A DNA stretch of 64,000 bases from Caulobacter mirabilis (GTDB taxonomy: Bacteria; Pseudomonadota; Alphaproteobacteria; Caulobacterales; Caulobacteraceae), in NCBI RefSeq assembly GCF_002749615.1, contig NZ_CP024201.1, forward strand, positions 1,798,001 to 1,862,000, read 5' to 3'. The notes under the pieces were generated by a model. It was not told the origin of the DNA. It saw only the letters and a program-made list of their open reading frames with translations, and made no database searches. Shown piece after piece: positions 1-8,547 of the stretch (within the stretch, counting starts at the first letter, position 1; each line of letters starts with the position of its first letter). The position numbers were made by a program, and so were the translations under genes.

Positions 1-621
1 GCCCGCGCGGCGGGGCTGTCGGCCCTGATCGCGGACCTCGACCGGCAGCATTCGGCGATGGAGTGGGCGCGGGTGCGCGGTCCGGTGGGGCCGGCGGTCG
101 AGCCGGTGAAGCCCGGCGCTCTGTTCACGCGCCAGCAGGACGCCCGCCGCCAGGGCCTGGACCTGCTGGTCGTCGACACCGGCCCGAACATCGAGGGCGA
201 CGTCGAACAGGCCACGCGCTGCGCCGACCTCTGCCTGGTCGTGACCCGGCCGAACTTCTTCGATGTGCGGGCCGTCGCCGACACGGCCGCCCTGGTCGAG
301 CGGATCGGCCGGCAGGGCGTCTTCGTGCTGAACCAGGCGCCGCCTCGGCGCAGCGGGGTCGAGGCGCCTGTCGTGGTCGAGGCCGCCGAGGGGTTGCAAG
401 GGCTCGGGCTGCCGCTGGCGCCGATCGGGCTGCGCGCCCGCGCCGCCTACCAGCAGGGCGTGGCCATGGGGCTGACGGCGCAGGAAATCGACCCGGCCTG
501 CCTGGCGGCGCGGGAGGTGACGGCGCTCTGGCGCTGGGTGGCCGCGGCGCTCTGGCCGATGCCGGGGCTGGAGCGCCGGCCGGAGCCGGCGGACGACGTC
601 AGGCCCGTTTGTTCAGCGTGA
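1..621 (+). CDS. ParA-like P-loop ATPase, 3' part only
   Basis: The reading frame is open from the first base, so the N-terminus, including the Walker A loop, lies outside the window; 206 codons remain. The start of the visible part (ALIADLDRQHSAMEW) matches the strand after the P-loop of ParA/Soj/MinD-type ATPases, which carries the catalytic Asp. LLVVDTGPN resembles their Walker B (DTPP-like). The TRPNFFDVRAVADTAALVE stretch also fits this fold. ParA relatives position plasmids, chromosomes or protein arrays, but the cargo of this one cannot be told. Its last 23 bases overlap the 3' end of convergent flbY. That makes a link to flagellar assembly tempting, but it is inference only. Confidence 0.75.
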   Translation, partial: ARAAGLSALIADLDRQHSAMEWARVRGPVGPAVEPVKPGALFTRQQDARRQGLDLLVVDTGPNIEGDVEQATRCADLCLVVTRPNFFDVRAVADTAALVERIGRQGVFVLNQAPPRRSGVEAPVVVEAAEGLQGLGLPLAPIGLRARAAYQQGVAMGLTAQEIDPACLAAREVTALWRWVAAALWPMPGLERRPEPADDVRPVCSA

Positions 622-1039
622 TCGCGCGGGCGTCGCCGGCGTGGGGATTGGCGGCGGGGCCGTAGCCGGTTCCGCTGGTCCGCTGGGAGGCGACCTCGTC
701 GGCGATGGCGCGGACCAGGCCCTCGGTGATGGTGCGGGCGGCTTCGATCGCTCTGCCCTGGCGCGCCAGGACGGCGTCGAAGGCTTCGGTCGACCGCATC
801 AGCCGCGCGCGCTGCTCCAGCGGGGCGGCTTCGATCATCGCCGGCGCGGCCCGCACCTTCTGCGACTCCAGCCGGTAGATGTTGGCCAGCCGGGTCATCT
901 CCTCCATCGACTCGGCGGCGTCCTGCGGACGGCGCTGTTCGAAGGCCTGGCACTGGGCGGCCATCATGCCGGTCAGGCGGTCGGTGAGGATGATCAGCTG
1001 TTCGACGCGGTCGGCGGCGTCGCGGGCGTCAAGCGCCAT
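599..1039 (-). CDS. flbY: Flagellar assembly protein FlbY (FlgN-like helical protein)
   Basis: This 146-residue protein has no signal peptide and looks mostly helical, with a central heptad-rich region (about residues 10-100: DRVEQLIILTDRLTGMM, MEEMTRLANIYRLESQKVR). Position identifies it: third gene after flgI and a rod-binding-domain gene, the flgI-cheL-flbY order known from Caulobacter crescentus. The start overlaps the end of cheL by 11 bases, so translation is probably coupled. Its length and helical character resemble FlgN-type export chaperones, but that is a structural guess. The 3' end overlaps a convergent ParA-like gene by 23 bases. Confidence 0.75.
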   Translation of the reverse strand: MALDARDAADRVEQLIILTDRLTGMMAAQCQAFEQRRPQDAAESMEEMTRLANIYRLESQKVRAAPAMIEAAPLEQRARLMRSTEAFDAVLARQGRAIEAARTITEGLVRAIADEVASQRTSGTGYGPAANPHAGDARAITLNKRA

Positions 1040-1364
1040 GGACGTTTCCTTCTGAACTGAGACCCTGGAGCTTGAGCATTTCGCGCTGGACGGAGTCGGC
1101 GACCCCGACGCCGCCGGATTTGGCGATCTGTTTGCCGATGGCGTCGGTCAGGAACGAGCGCCACATGCCCTCGGCCTGGCCGCCGCCGAACGGACCGTCG
1201 GTGGGCAGGCTGTCGAACATCGGCTTGAGCATCGCGGCGATGAACGAGGCCTCGAAGTCCTGGGCCGTCTTGGCGATCTGGCCGCGCTTGGCCAGATCGG
1301 CGGCGGAGCCGGCCGTAGGCTTGCTGAGATAGAGACTGGTCGGAGCCGTGATCGTGGCGTCCAT
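1029..1364 (-). CDS. cheL: Rod-binding (FlgJ N-domain) protein CheL
   Basis: This 111-residue protein equals the N-terminal rod-binding domain of FlgJ, without the muramidase domain of the enterobacterial protein. The landmarks are AQDFEASFIAAMLKPMF, the Gly-rich FGGGQAEGMWRSF segment and a C-terminal helix (SVQREMLKLQ). Such single-domain FlgJ proteins, called CheL in Caulobacter, are thought to help the flagellar rod assemble through the periplasm. I chose the ATG whose A is the last base of the flgI stop codon (TGATG), because it gives direct coupling; a GTG one codon upstream is the alternative. Confidence 0.85.
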   Translation of the reverse strand: MDATITAPTSLYLSKPTAGSAADLAKRGQIAKTAQDFEASFIAAMLKPMFDSLPTDGPFGGGQAEGMWRSFLTDAIGKQIAKSGGVGVADSVQREMLKLQGLSSEGNVHGA

Positions 1365-2470
1365 CACATCACCTCGATGTCGGCTTGCAGGGCGCCGGCG
1401 GCCTTGATCGCCTGCAGGATGGAGATCATGTCGCGCGGCGTGACGCCCAGGGCGTTCAGCCCGGCGACCAGGCTGGACAGCGAGGCGCCGTTCTTCAGCG
1501 TGATCAGCCGGCGGCCGCGCTCCTCGTCGACGCTGATCGAGGACTGGGGCACCACCGCGGTCTGGCCGCCGCGGCTGAAGGGCGCCGGCTGGCTGACCAG
1601 CGGGGTCTCCTGGACCGAGATGGTCAGGTTGCCCTGGGCGATGGCGACGGTGCTGATCCGGACGGCCTCGCCCATGACGATGACGCCGGCGACCTCGTCG
1701 ATGACCACCTTGGCGGGGGTGTCGGCGTCGATCTCCAGGTTCTCCACCTGGGCCATGAAGCCGACCATGTTCGAGCCGGCCGGCGGGCGCAGGGTGATGA
1801 TGGTCGGGTTCTCGGCGTAGGCCGAGCCCGGGAAACGGGTGTTCACCGCCTGGGCGACGCGCTGGGCGGTGGTGAAGTCGGGATTGCGCAGGGTCATGCG
1901 CATCTGGCCCATGCCGGCCAGCTGGAAGCCGGTCTCGCGCTCGATGATCGCGCCGCCGGCGATGCGGCCGGCGGTGGGCACGCCTTTGGTCACCGAACTG
2001 CCCGAGGCGCCGGAAGCGGAGACCGAGCCGGTCTGCACCGTGCCCTGGGCCACCGCATAGACCTGGCCGTCGGCGCCCATCAGGCCGGTGACCAGCAGGG
2101 TGCCGCCCTGCAGGCTCTTGGCGTCGCCGGCGGCCGAAACGGTCACGTCGACGGTCGAGCCGGAGGCGGCGAAGGGCGGCAGCTTGGCGGTGACCATCAC
2201 CACCGCGGCGTTCTTGGTGTTGAGGTTGGTCTCGCGAACGTTGACGCCGAGACGCTCGAACATCGCCTCGAGGCTCTGGCGGGTCATCGGGGCGTTGCGC
2301 AGGTTGTCGCCGGTGCCGTTCAGGCCGACGACCAGGCCGTAGCCGGTCAGCAGGTTCTCGCGCACGCCCTCGAACTCGACGACGTCCTTGATCCGGGACT
2401 TCGCGAAGGAGGGGGCCGCTACGGACAGGGCCAGGGCCGCTACAATGACGCCGACAATCGAAGAACGCAT
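1364..2470 (-). CDS. flgI: Flagellar P-ring protein FlgI
   Basis: FlgI builds the periplasmic P-ring around the flagellar rod. The 368-residue product starts with a clear Sec signal peptide (MRSSIVGVIVAALALSVAAPSFA, cut about residue 23). It then shows family landmarks: RIKDVVEFEGVRENLLTGYG, GLNGTGDNLRNAPMT, and near the C-terminus ISILQAIKAAGALQADIEVM. Length is normal for the family. I chose the internal ATG at 2470 because the signal peptide begins there; the 13 extra codons upstream add only a non-signal stretch. It heads the flgI-cheL-flbY operon and is divergent from fliX. Confidence 0.97.
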   Translation of the reverse strand: MRSSIVGVIVAALALSVAAPSFAKSRIKDVVEFEGVRENLLTGYGLVVGLNGTGDNLRNAPMTRQSLEAMFERLGVNVRETNLNTKNAAVVMVTAKLPPFAASGSTVDVTVSAAGDAKSLQGGTLLVTGLMGADGQVYAVAQGTVQTGSVSASGASGSSVTKGVPTAGRIAGGAIIERETGFQLAGMGQMRMTLRNPDFTTAQRVAQAVNTRFPGSAYAENPTIITLRPPAGSNMVGFMAQVENLEIDADTPAKVVIDEVAGVIVMGEAVRISTVAIAQGNLTISVQETPLVSQPAPFSRGGQTAVVPQSSISVDEERGRRLITLKNGASLSSLVAGLNALGVTPRDMISILQAIKAAGALQADIEVM

Positions 2471-2554
2471 CAGGACTCCCGCCCGGCAGGCTGCACTGCG
2501 CGCGTCCATGCGAGAACCGGGCCAGGAAATTCCTCAGCGTTTTCAGTCGGAAGG

Positions 2555-2610
2555 TTGGTTAAGGGCGTCTGGCGCCGCCCCTTCGGCAGAAATTGCCCGG
2601 CATTAACCAT
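2555..2610. promoter_or_regulatory. Candidate CtrA half-sites between flgI and fliX
   Basis: Two TTAACCA-type words lie in the 200-base divergent gap: TTGGTTAA (2555-2562, TTAACCAA on the minus strand) and TTAACCAT (2603-2610, plus strand). TTAA-containing words of this kind are the half-sites bound by the cell-cycle regulator CtrA in Caulobacter, which controls early flagellar promoters. The words are seen directly. Binding, and which of the two promoters they serve, is inferred. I could not find a convincing sigma-54 -24/-12 element in the gap. Confidence 0.45.
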
Positions 2611-2670
2611 ACCGCAAGCGGCGCGGCGGACATTGAGCGGCGACCAAAGAGTTCAGGAACGCGCGTCGCC

Positions 2671-3108
2671 ATGAAGGTTACCAGCACGAGCGGAGCCGGT
2701 TCGGCAGGCGGGGCCAAGGCCGCGCGTCCGGCGGCCGGGCAGGGAAGTTTCGCCCTGCCGTCGACGGGCGGCGGGGTCGAAGCCGCCGCGGCCGCCGCGC
2801 GTACGGCGGGCGTGTCGGCGGTCGGCTCGCTCGACGCGCTGCTGGCCCTCCAGGACGTCGGCGGGCCGCTGGAGCGGCGCAAGCGGGCCGTCGGCCGCGC
2901 TGGCCGGATCCTGGACGTCCTGGACGAGGTGAAGCTGGCCCTGATCGACGACGAGCTGTCGCCGACCTCGCTGGATCGCCTGCTCCGCGCCATCCGAGAG
3001 GAGCGCCAGGGGACCGACGACCCCCGCCTGGAGGGGGTTCTGGACGAGATCGAAACCCGCGCCGCAGTTGAGCTTGCGAAGCTCGAACAGGCGAAAGTTG
3101 CGGCATGA
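2671..3108 (+). CDS. fliX: Flagellar trans-acting factor FliX
   Basis: FliX is a small Caulobacter-type protein that couples early basal-body assembly to the sigma-54 activator FlbD. The 145-residue product has a low-complexity N-terminus (MKVTSTSGAGSAGG) and Ala-rich middle. It ends in a conserved helical half: LLALQDVGGPLERRKRAVGR, ILDVLDEVKLALIDDE, LDRLLRAIREER, DEIETRAAVELAKLE. I chose the ATG at 2671 because known FliX proteins start MKV; an upstream ATG would add 26 unlike residues. It is divergent from flgI, as in C. crescentus. Confidence 0.9.
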   Translation: MKVTSTSGAGSAGGAKAARPAAGQGSFALPSTGGGVEAAAAAARTAGVSAVGSLDALLALQDVGGPLERRKRAVGRAGRILDVLDEVKLALIDDELSPTSLDRLLRAIREERQGTDDPRLEGVLDEIETRAAVELAKLEQAKVAA

Positions 3109-3203
3109 ACGCACGCTGAGCACGAGGTTCATTGTACGCGGACCCGCGTTTGCTATAAGGCCACGCTCGCGTGAGCACTGCGTAGAGGGGGCTTGAGGCG
3201 TCA

Positions 3204-3629
3204 ATGCAGACGGCTACGGTTCTAAAAGTCAGTGATTATCGTCCTTCGGACGACGAACCCTTCATGAACGAGCGACAGCTCGAGTATTTCAAGCAAAAGC
3301 TGCTGGACTGGAAAGAGGACATCCTTCGCGAATCTCGCGAGACGGTGAACCATCTCCAGAAGGAAACCGAGAACCATCCCGACCTGGCCGACCGAGCTTC
3401 CTCGGAGACTGATCGGGCTCTGGAGCTTCGGACCCGTGACCGGCAACGGAAGCTGATCTCGAAGATCGACGAGGCCCTGCGCCGAATCGAGGACGGGTCC
3501 TACGGCTACTGCGAGGAGACGGGTGAACCGATCGGCCTCGCCCGGCTGGAGGCCCGCCCGATCGCGACTCTGAGCCTCGAGGCCCAGGAGCGGCATGAAC
3601 GTCGCGAACGGGTCCATCGGGACGACTAA
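3204..3629 (+). CDS. dksA: DksA-family RNA polymerase secondary-channel regulator (cysteine-poor type)
   Basis: DksA inserts a coiled coil into the RNA polymerase secondary channel and works with ppGpp. The 141-residue product has the coiled-coil tip motif DLADRA (Asp60, Asp63) intact. The globular domain reads YGYCEETGEPIGL and ATLSLEAQERHERR. Only one of the four zinc-finger cysteines of E. coli DksA remains (Cys103); the others are Thr106, Ser124 and Ala127, the CxxT...SxxA pattern known from other alphaproteobacterial DksA proteins. Zinc is therefore probably not structural here. A strong terminator follows at once, so it ends its transcript. Confidence 0.95.
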   Translation: MQTATVLKVSDYRPSDDEPFMNERQLEYFKQKLLDWKEDILRESRETVNHLQKETENHPDLADRASSETDRALELRTRDRQRKLISKIDEALRRIEDGSYGYCEETGEPIGLARLEARPIATLSLEAQERHERRERVHRDD

Positions 3630-3639
3630 GCTTACAGCC

Positions 3640-3678
3640 TACCCCGCCGGTTTCTTACCGGCGGGGTAGTGTCTTTTC
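3640..3678 (+). terminator. Rho-independent terminator of dksA
   Basis: A perfect 12-base-pair stem (TACCCCGCCGGT, loop TTCTT, ACCGGCGGGGTA) ends at 3668 and is followed by GTGTCTTTT. It begins 11 bases after the dksA stop codon. Confidence 0.9.
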
Positions 3679-3725
3679 GGGGCGGGGCGTGGCCTGATCG
3701 GGGTTCAGAACCCTGGAGCCGCCGC

Positions 3726-4133
3726 ATGTCCGCCGCCGAACCCGTCCGTCTCGCCACTCTCGCCGCCGCCCAGCGGTACGTCGACGCCTGGGTCGCGGGC
3801 GACTTCCCGGCGATGATGGCCGCCTATTCCGACGACTTCGTCCTGCACTGGTTCGGCCAGAACCCGTTCGCCCGGACCTATGAAGGGCGCGAGGCGGCGA
3901 TCGGCGCCCTGATGGAGTTCACCCGGCGCACCGGCCGACGGCTTCTGGCCGTGGTCGACGTGATGGCCGGCGCCGAACGGGCGACGGTGATCGTGCGCGA
4001 GCAGATCACCGTCGGGGAGGAGACGCGCGAGATCGAGCGGACGCTGGTCTACCGCGTCGCGAACGACCAGCTGGCGGAATGCTGGGTCTACGACCAGGAC
4101 CAGCGGTTCATCGACCGGGCGCTCTCCGCTTGA
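3726..4133 (+). CDS. NTF2-like / SnoaL-fold protein
   Basis: A 135-residue cytosolic protein of the NTF2-like cone fold. The N-terminal helices (AAQRYVDAWVAGDFPAMMAA) are followed by YSDDFVLHWFGQNPFA, a GREAAIGALMEF helix and closing strands (VIVREQITV, ERTLVYRV, WVYDQDQRFID). That is the typical SnoaL order. The family holds enzymes, isomerases and ligand-binding proteins, and no catalytic residue here points to one. The start at 3726 follows a plausible leader after the dksA terminator; an earlier in-frame ATG lies inside the terminator region. A dyad lies between it and gltX. Confidence 0.75.
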   Translation: MSAAEPVRLATLAAAQRYVDAWVAGDFPAMMAAYSDDFVLHWFGQNPFARTYEGREAAIGALMEFTRRTGRRLLAVVDVMAGAERATVIVREQITVGEETREIERTLVYRVANDQLAECWVYDQDQRFIDRALSA

Positions 4134-4143
4134 CTTGGCGGCC

Positions 4144-4171
4144 TCTAGAGCCGACCTAGCCCGGCTCTAGA
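4144..4171. repeat. Inverted repeat between the NTF2-like gene and gltX
   Basis: A perfect 10-base inverted repeat (TCTAGAGCCG / CGGCTCTAGA) with an 8-base loop begins 10 bases after the NTF2-like gene and ends 17 bases before the gltX start. There is no U-run, so it is either a weak terminator, a protein site, or a hairpin in the gltX leader. Confidence 0.5.
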
Positions 4172-4188
4172 AGAGGACTGCTATTCTC

Positions 4189-5529
4189 ATGACCGTGAAG
4201 GTCCGTTTCGCTCCGTCGCCCACCGGGCGTCTGCACGTCGGCAATATCCGCACCGGCCTGATCAACTGGCTGTACGCCAACGGACAGGGCGGCCAGTTCG
4301 TGCTGCGCATCGACGACACGGACCTGGAGCGCTCGACCAAGGAATACGAGCAGGGGATCGAGACCGACCTGACCTGGCTGGGCATGGGCTGGAGCGAGCG
4401 CCACAACCAGTCCGCACGCTTTCCGCTGTATCAGGAGGCCGCCGAGCGCCTGAAGGCGACCGGCCGCCTGTATCCCGCGTATGAGACCCAGGAAGAGCTC
4501 GACCGCCGCCGCAAGGTGCAGCTGTCGCGCGGCCAACCGCCGATCTACGACCGGGCGGCCCTGAAGCTGACGGCTGAAGAGCGCGCCGCGCTCGAGGCCG
4601 AAGGCCGTCGTCCGCACTGGCGCTTCCGTCTGGAAGGCAAGCGGGTGAAGTGGGAGGACCTGGCGCGCGGCCACTGCGAGGTGGACACCGCCTCGATGTC
4701 GGACCCGGTGCTGATCCGCGAGGACGGGCTGTTCCTCTACACCCTGCCGTCGGTGGTCGACGACATCGACATGGCCATCACCCACATCATCCGGGGCGAG
4801 GACCACGTCACCAACACCGGCGCCCAGATCGAGATCTTCGAGGCCCTCGGCGCGGCCGCGCCGGCCTTCGCCCACACCACGCTGCTGGTCGGCGCCGACG
4901 GCGAGGGGCTGAGCAAGCGCCTGGGCTCGCTGTCGATCATGGAGCTGCGCGAGAAGGGCTACGAGCCGCTGGCCGTGGTCTCGCACCTGGCCCGCATCGG
5001 CACCTCCGATCCGCTGGAGCCCGGAGCATCGATCGAGGCCCTGGCCGCGACCTTCAGCTTCGACAAGCTGGCCCACCGCGCCGCGCGCTGGGATCCGGAG
5101 GATCTGGGCAAGATCAACGCCGCCATCCTGCACGGCATGGACTACGCCGCCGCCCAGCCGCGCCTGGCCAACCTGAGCGCCGACCTGGGCGAGGCCTTCT
5201 GGACGGCGATCCGCGCCAACCTGTCCTTCTTCGGCGACGTGTCGGGCTGGGCCCGGGTGGTCGGCGGGGCGATCGCGCCGGTCGTGGCCGACGAGGACCG
5301 CGCCGTGGTCGAGGCCGCCCGCGACCTGCTGCCGGAGGCCATCGACGCCCAGACCTGGAGCGCCTGGACCAACGCGGTAAAGGAGAAGACCGGAGCCAAG
5401 GGCCGCGGCCTGTTCATGCCGCTGCGCAAGGCGCTGACCGGCCTGGACCACGGTCCGGACATGGCCTCGATCCTGCCGCTGATCGGCCGCGAGAAGGCGG
5501 CGAAGCGCCTGGCGGGCGAGACGGCCTAG
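4189..5529 (+). CDS. gltX: Glutamyl-tRNA synthetase
   Basis: This class I synthetase charges tRNA with glutamate in the cytosol. The 446-residue product begins [19 protein letters not shown], with HVGN at 16-19 as the HIGH motif, and IDDTDLERS follows. The KMSKS equivalent is GLSKRLGS (about residues 242-249). The C-terminal half is the helical anticodon-binding region. It is somewhat shorter than E. coli GltX and resembles the second GltX copy common in alphaproteobacteria, where mischarged Glu-tRNA(Gln) is repaired by GatCAB. Whether this copy is the tRNA(Gln)-specific one cannot be told from sequence alone. Confidence 0.95.
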   Translation: MTVKVRFAPSPTGRLHVGNIRTGLINWLYANGQGGQFVLRIDDTDLERSTKEYEQGIETDLTWLGMGWSERHNQSARFPLYQEAAERLKATGRLYPAYETQEELDRRRKVQLSRGQPPIYDRAALKLTAEERAALEAEGRRPHWRFRLEGKRVKWEDLARGHCEVDTASMSDPVLIREDGLFLYTLPSVVDDIDMAITHIIRGEDHVTNTGAQIEIFEALGAAAPAFAHTTLLVGADGEGLSKRLGSLSIMELREKGYEPLAVVSHLARIGTSDPLEPGASIEALAATFSFDKLAHRAARWDPEDLGKINAAILHGMDYAAAQPRLANLSADLGEAFWTAIRANLSFFGDVSGWARVVGGAIAPVVADEDRAVVEAARDLLPEAIDAQTWSAWTNAVKEKTGAKGRGLFMPLRKALTGLDHGPDMASILPLIGREKAAKRLAGETA

Positions 5530-5541
5530 GCCGGATCCTCG

Positions 5542-5560
5542 CTCGCCGATCAGGCGAGTT
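5542..5560 (+). terminator. Weak terminator-like hairpin after gltX
   Basis: CTCGCC-GATCA-GGCGAG forms a 6-base-pair stem 12 bases after the gltX stop, followed by only TT. The location suits a gltX terminator, but the stem and U-tract are weak. Confidence 0.35.
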
Positions 5561-5626
5561 CCGCTACTTGTGCGTGCGGCTGAATTGCCGCAAGCTTGCC
5601 CTCAGGTTGCAGATCGGGGGCGAGGC

Positions 5627-7720
5627 ATGCATCAGGCGAAAACCCGCGCGCGGCGCGGACGGTGGGTTCTGGCGGGCGCGCTGGCGCTTGGCGTTTCGGG
5701 CGCGGCGCTCGCGCAGTCCGGGGCGGGAGCCGGCTCCGGGCAGACGGTCGGCGCGCCGCCGCTGCTGACTCTGACGCCGCCGGGCCCCAAACCTCTCACC
5801 GGAATGGGCGTGGCGCCGCCGTCGGCGGCCGACGGACCGGAGGTCCAGGCCAACCTGGACGTCGTCTACATCAACTCGCGGATCTGGAACCCGAACAGCA
5901 AGATGTTCGATCAGGTGCGGCTGCGCGCCTACCAGGACGCCACGCGGCCGAATGATCCGAGCCGGCCCTATGTGGCCCCGACCCTGGTGGCCAAGCCGGG
6001 CAACACGGTCCGCATCCTGATGCGTAACCTGCTGGACGCGGAGCAGGGCTGTCCCGGGCACGGGAGCGACATCAACGTTCCGCACTGCTTCAACACCACC
6101 AACCTGCATTCGCATGGCCTGTGGGTGAGCCCGGCGGGGATCAGCGACAACGTCCTGCGCACCCTGCCGCCGAACAAGGACTTCACCTACGAGTACGAGT
6201 ACAACATCCCCGCCGACCATCCGGCCGGCACCTTCTGGTACCATCCGCACGTCCACGGCTCGACGGCGATCCAGGTGGCCAGCGGCCTGGCCGGAGCGTT
6301 AATCGTGAAGGGCGAGCGGCTGCCGCAGCGGGCGGCGGGCGGCGGCGTGATCCCGGGCGACGTCGACGTCCTGCTCAAGACCGCGCCGGACAAGACCTTC
6401 GTGATGCAGCAGATCCAGTACATCTGCCGCGATCCCAAGGCGCCGCCGGGACCGAGCGGCCTGCGGCCCTCGAAGACGCTTGGCCCGGGCGGCCCCTGGA
6501 TCTGCGACAAGGGCGACGTCGGCGTGCTGGACGGATACGACGTCTTCGGTCCCAACTGGGGGAAGTCGGGGCGCTTCACCACGGTCAACGGCGCCACCAC
6601 GGCGCTTCTCTCGCAGGACGCCCGCGTCGGCATGCCCGAGCGCTGGCGTTTCATCCACGGCGGGGTCGGCGACACCATTCGCGTGTCGATCCGCAAGCGG
6701 CTGGCGAGCGCCAAGGCGATCGACCTGACCAAGATCGCCGCGGCGAAGCAGGACGAGATCATCGAACAGCAGTGCGAGCCGACCAAGGACGCCGTCCCGC
6801 AATTCGAGATCGCCGCGGACGGCCTGACCCGGACCCGCGCCCTGGAACGGAGCAGCACCTTCCTGCAGCCCGGCTATCGCAGCGACGTGCTGGTCGCCTT
6901 CGACGAGCCCGGCGAATACTGCGTGATCGACGAGACGGTGAACGTCGCCACGCAGGGCGTGCAGGGCAGTTCCGAGCGTCGTCAGCTGCTGTTCCTGGTG
7001 AAGGTCGACGCAGGGTCCGGCAAGGCGGCCCCGCCGCGCGACCAGGTCGTCGACCTGTTGGCCTCGTCCGCGGAGCGCCTGGCCATTCCCGACACCGCCT
7101 TCAAGGCCGCCATCGTCAAGGGCCTGCGCGAGACCCTCGACCTGACGGCCTTCGCCCCGCACACGACGCTGGCGAACGCCAAGATCGACACGCATCAGAC
7201 GCTGTTCTTCTCGCTCAGCAACGAGTCGACGAAGCCGTCGAAGGGCCCAGCGGTCGGACGCGTGGTCGGCAAGATGAAGCGGTTCGATCCGAACGACTTC
7301 AGCCGCACCCTGGTGCTCGGAAACACCGATGAATGGGAGTTGCGCATCGACCCGGAGGACGGGGTGAAGATCGGCCACCCGTTCCACATCCACGTGAACC
7401 CGTTCGAGATCATATCCGTGACCGGGCCGGGCGGCCGCGACCTGACCGCCGATCCAACGTCGCAGTACTTCGGGATGAAGGGCGCCTTCAAGGACACCGT
7501 CTTCATCGAGTACGAGGCCGTCGTGAAGGTGCGCAGCCACTACCGCCGGTACATCGGCGACTTCGTCCTGCACTGCCACATCCTCAACCACGAGGACGGG
7601 GGCATGATGGAGATGGTGCGCATCGCCGACCGGGGCGCGGACGGCAAGCCGCTGGTGCTCGGCCACGGCCTGATCGACGCGGGCGAGGGGACTCCCAAGT
7701 CCGGACACGAGGGGCACTAG
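5627..7720 (+). CDS. Secreted multicopper oxidase
   Basis: Multicopper oxidases couple one-electron oxidation of a substrate (phenols, Cu(I), Fe(II), Mn(II)) to reduction of O2 to water. This 697-residue protein has an N-terminal signal peptide with an Arg-rich head (KTRARRGRWVLAGALALGVSGAALA). All four copper motifs are visible in order: LHSHG, WYHPHVHG, GHPFHIHVNPFE and HCHILNHEDGGMM, the last with the type 1 Cys and a downstream Met. About 150 residues longer than CueO, it has Cys-containing insertions (EQGCPGHGS, YICRDPKAP, WICDKGD). The substrate is unknown. Its stop codon shares a CTAG with the convergent LytTR gene. Start at 5627 is set by the signal peptide. Confidence 0.92.
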   Translation: MHQAKTRARRGRWVLAGALALGVSGAALAQSGAGAGSGQTVGAPPLLTLTPPGPKPLTGMGVAPPSAADGPEVQANLDVVYINSRIWNPNSKMFDQVRLRAYQDATRPNDPSRPYVAPTLVAKPGNTVRILMRNLLDAEQGCPGHGSDINVPHCFNTTNLHSHGLWVSPAGISDNVLRTLPPNKDFTYEYEYNIPADHPAGTFWYHPHVHGSTAIQVASGLAGALIVKGERLPQRAAGGGVIPGDVDVLLKTAPDKTFVMQQIQYICRDPKAPPGPSGLRPSKTLGPGGPWICDKGDVGVLDGYDVFGPNWGKSGRFTTVNGATTALLSQDARVGMPERWRFIHGGVGDTIRVSIRKRLASAKAIDLTKIAAAKQDEIIEQQCEPTKDAVPQFEIAADGLTRTRALERSSTFLQPGYRSDVLVAFDEPGEYCVIDETVNVATQGVQGSSERRQLLFLVKVDAGSGKAAPPRDQVVDLLASSAERLAIPDTAFKAAIVKGLRETLDLTAFAPHTTLANAKIDTHQTLFFSLSNESTKPSKGPAVGRVVGKMKRFDPNDFSRTLVLGNTDEWELRIDPEDGVKIGHPFHIHVNPFEIISVTGPGGRDLTADPTSQYFGMKGAFKDTVFIEYEAVVKVRSHYRRYIGDFVLHCHILNHEDGGMMEMVRIADRGADGKPLVLGHGLIDAGEGTPKSGHEGH

Positions 7721-8547
7721 CCGGCCGGCGTGGCTTCGCCCTTCAGCCGGCGCAGAATGGCGTCGCGGTAGGTCCGGCTGGCGACCAGTTCGGCGCCGCT
7801 CTCCAGCGTCAGCCGCCAGGCGCCGTCGGAGAGCGGCTGCGCCGTCTTCACGCGGGCCAGGTTGACCAGCGTCGAGCGGTGGCAGCGGGCGAAGACGGCG
7901 GGGTCCAGGCGGTCGGCCAGAGTCTGCAGCGTCTCGCGGATCAGGCCTTCGCGACCGGCCCAGTGGACGACGACGTAGTTGCCGGCAGCGCCCAGCCACT
8001 CGATCTCGGCCGTGTCGATGGCGGCGCGACGGCCGCCGAGGCTGACCAGCAGACGGGGTGAAGGCGTCGCCTCTGTCTGTGCGGCGCGGGCGGTCGAGAG
8101 CAGGGCGCTCAGGTCGTCGGCCCGCGCCTGGGCCTCGCGAGCGCGGCGGTGATGGGCGGCGGCGAGGGCGACGGCGACGATGGCGGTATAGAGCAGGATG
8201 GCCACCGGCAGCCGGGCGAGGGTCCTGGCGGCGAGGTCGCCGGTCCGGCCCGCCATCCCGGCGTCGATCAAGCTGGCGACGAACGCTTCCAGGGGGATGC
8301 AGACCAGCCCCGCCATGATCAGGGCGGCCAAACCTCCCGCTCCGCCGCCGAAACGGCGCAGCAGGAGCCAGACCAGACCGGCCGCGGGCAGCCAGGCGGC
8401 GTAGATCGAGCCCTGCCAGAGCAGGGAGGCTCCGACCCCCAGGTCCGGGTCGGCTCGCCGTGCGAACCAGGCGGCCGAGACCGTGGTGGCCAGCCAGCTG
8501 TAGGCCGTGAAGGCCCAGACCCAGGTTGCGGTCGGGAGCCGTTTCAA
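7717..8547 (-). CDS. Membrane-anchored LytTR DNA-binding regulator
   Basis: The 276-residue product has about four membrane segments in its first 150 residues (WVWAFTAYSWLATTVSAAWF, SIYAAWLPAAGLVWLLL, LAALIMAGLVCIPLEAFVA, VAILLYTAIVAVALAAAHH). A short linker leads to a C-terminal LytTR domain (IEWLGAAGNYVVVHW, FARCHRSTLVNLARV, YRDAILRRLKG) that binds DNA. I set the start at a TTG (8547) whose last two bases are the first two of the upstream gene's TGA stop (TTGA), because no ATG or GTG lies near it. Such proteins act as one-component membrane sensors, often autoregulated. Its stop shares CTAG with the multicopper oxidase. Confidence 0.8.
   Translation of the reverse strand: MKRLPTATWVWAFTAYSWLATTVSAAWFARRADPDLGVGASLLWQGSIYAAWLPAAGLVWLLLRRFGGGAGGLAALIMAGLVCIPLEAFVASLIDAGMAGRTGDLAARTLARLPVAILLYTAIVAVALAAAHHRRAREAQARADDLSALLSTARAAQTEATPSPRLLVSLGGRRAAIDTAEIEWLGAAGNYVVVHWAGREGLIRETLQTLADRLDPAVFARCHRSTLVNLARVKTAQPLSDGAWRLTLESGAELVASRTYRDAILRRLKGEATPAG

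Noticed and set aside
4144..4171. T-box or attenuator for gltX
   Set aside because: The dyad is short and has no U-tract or specifier features; it is listed only as an inverted repeat.
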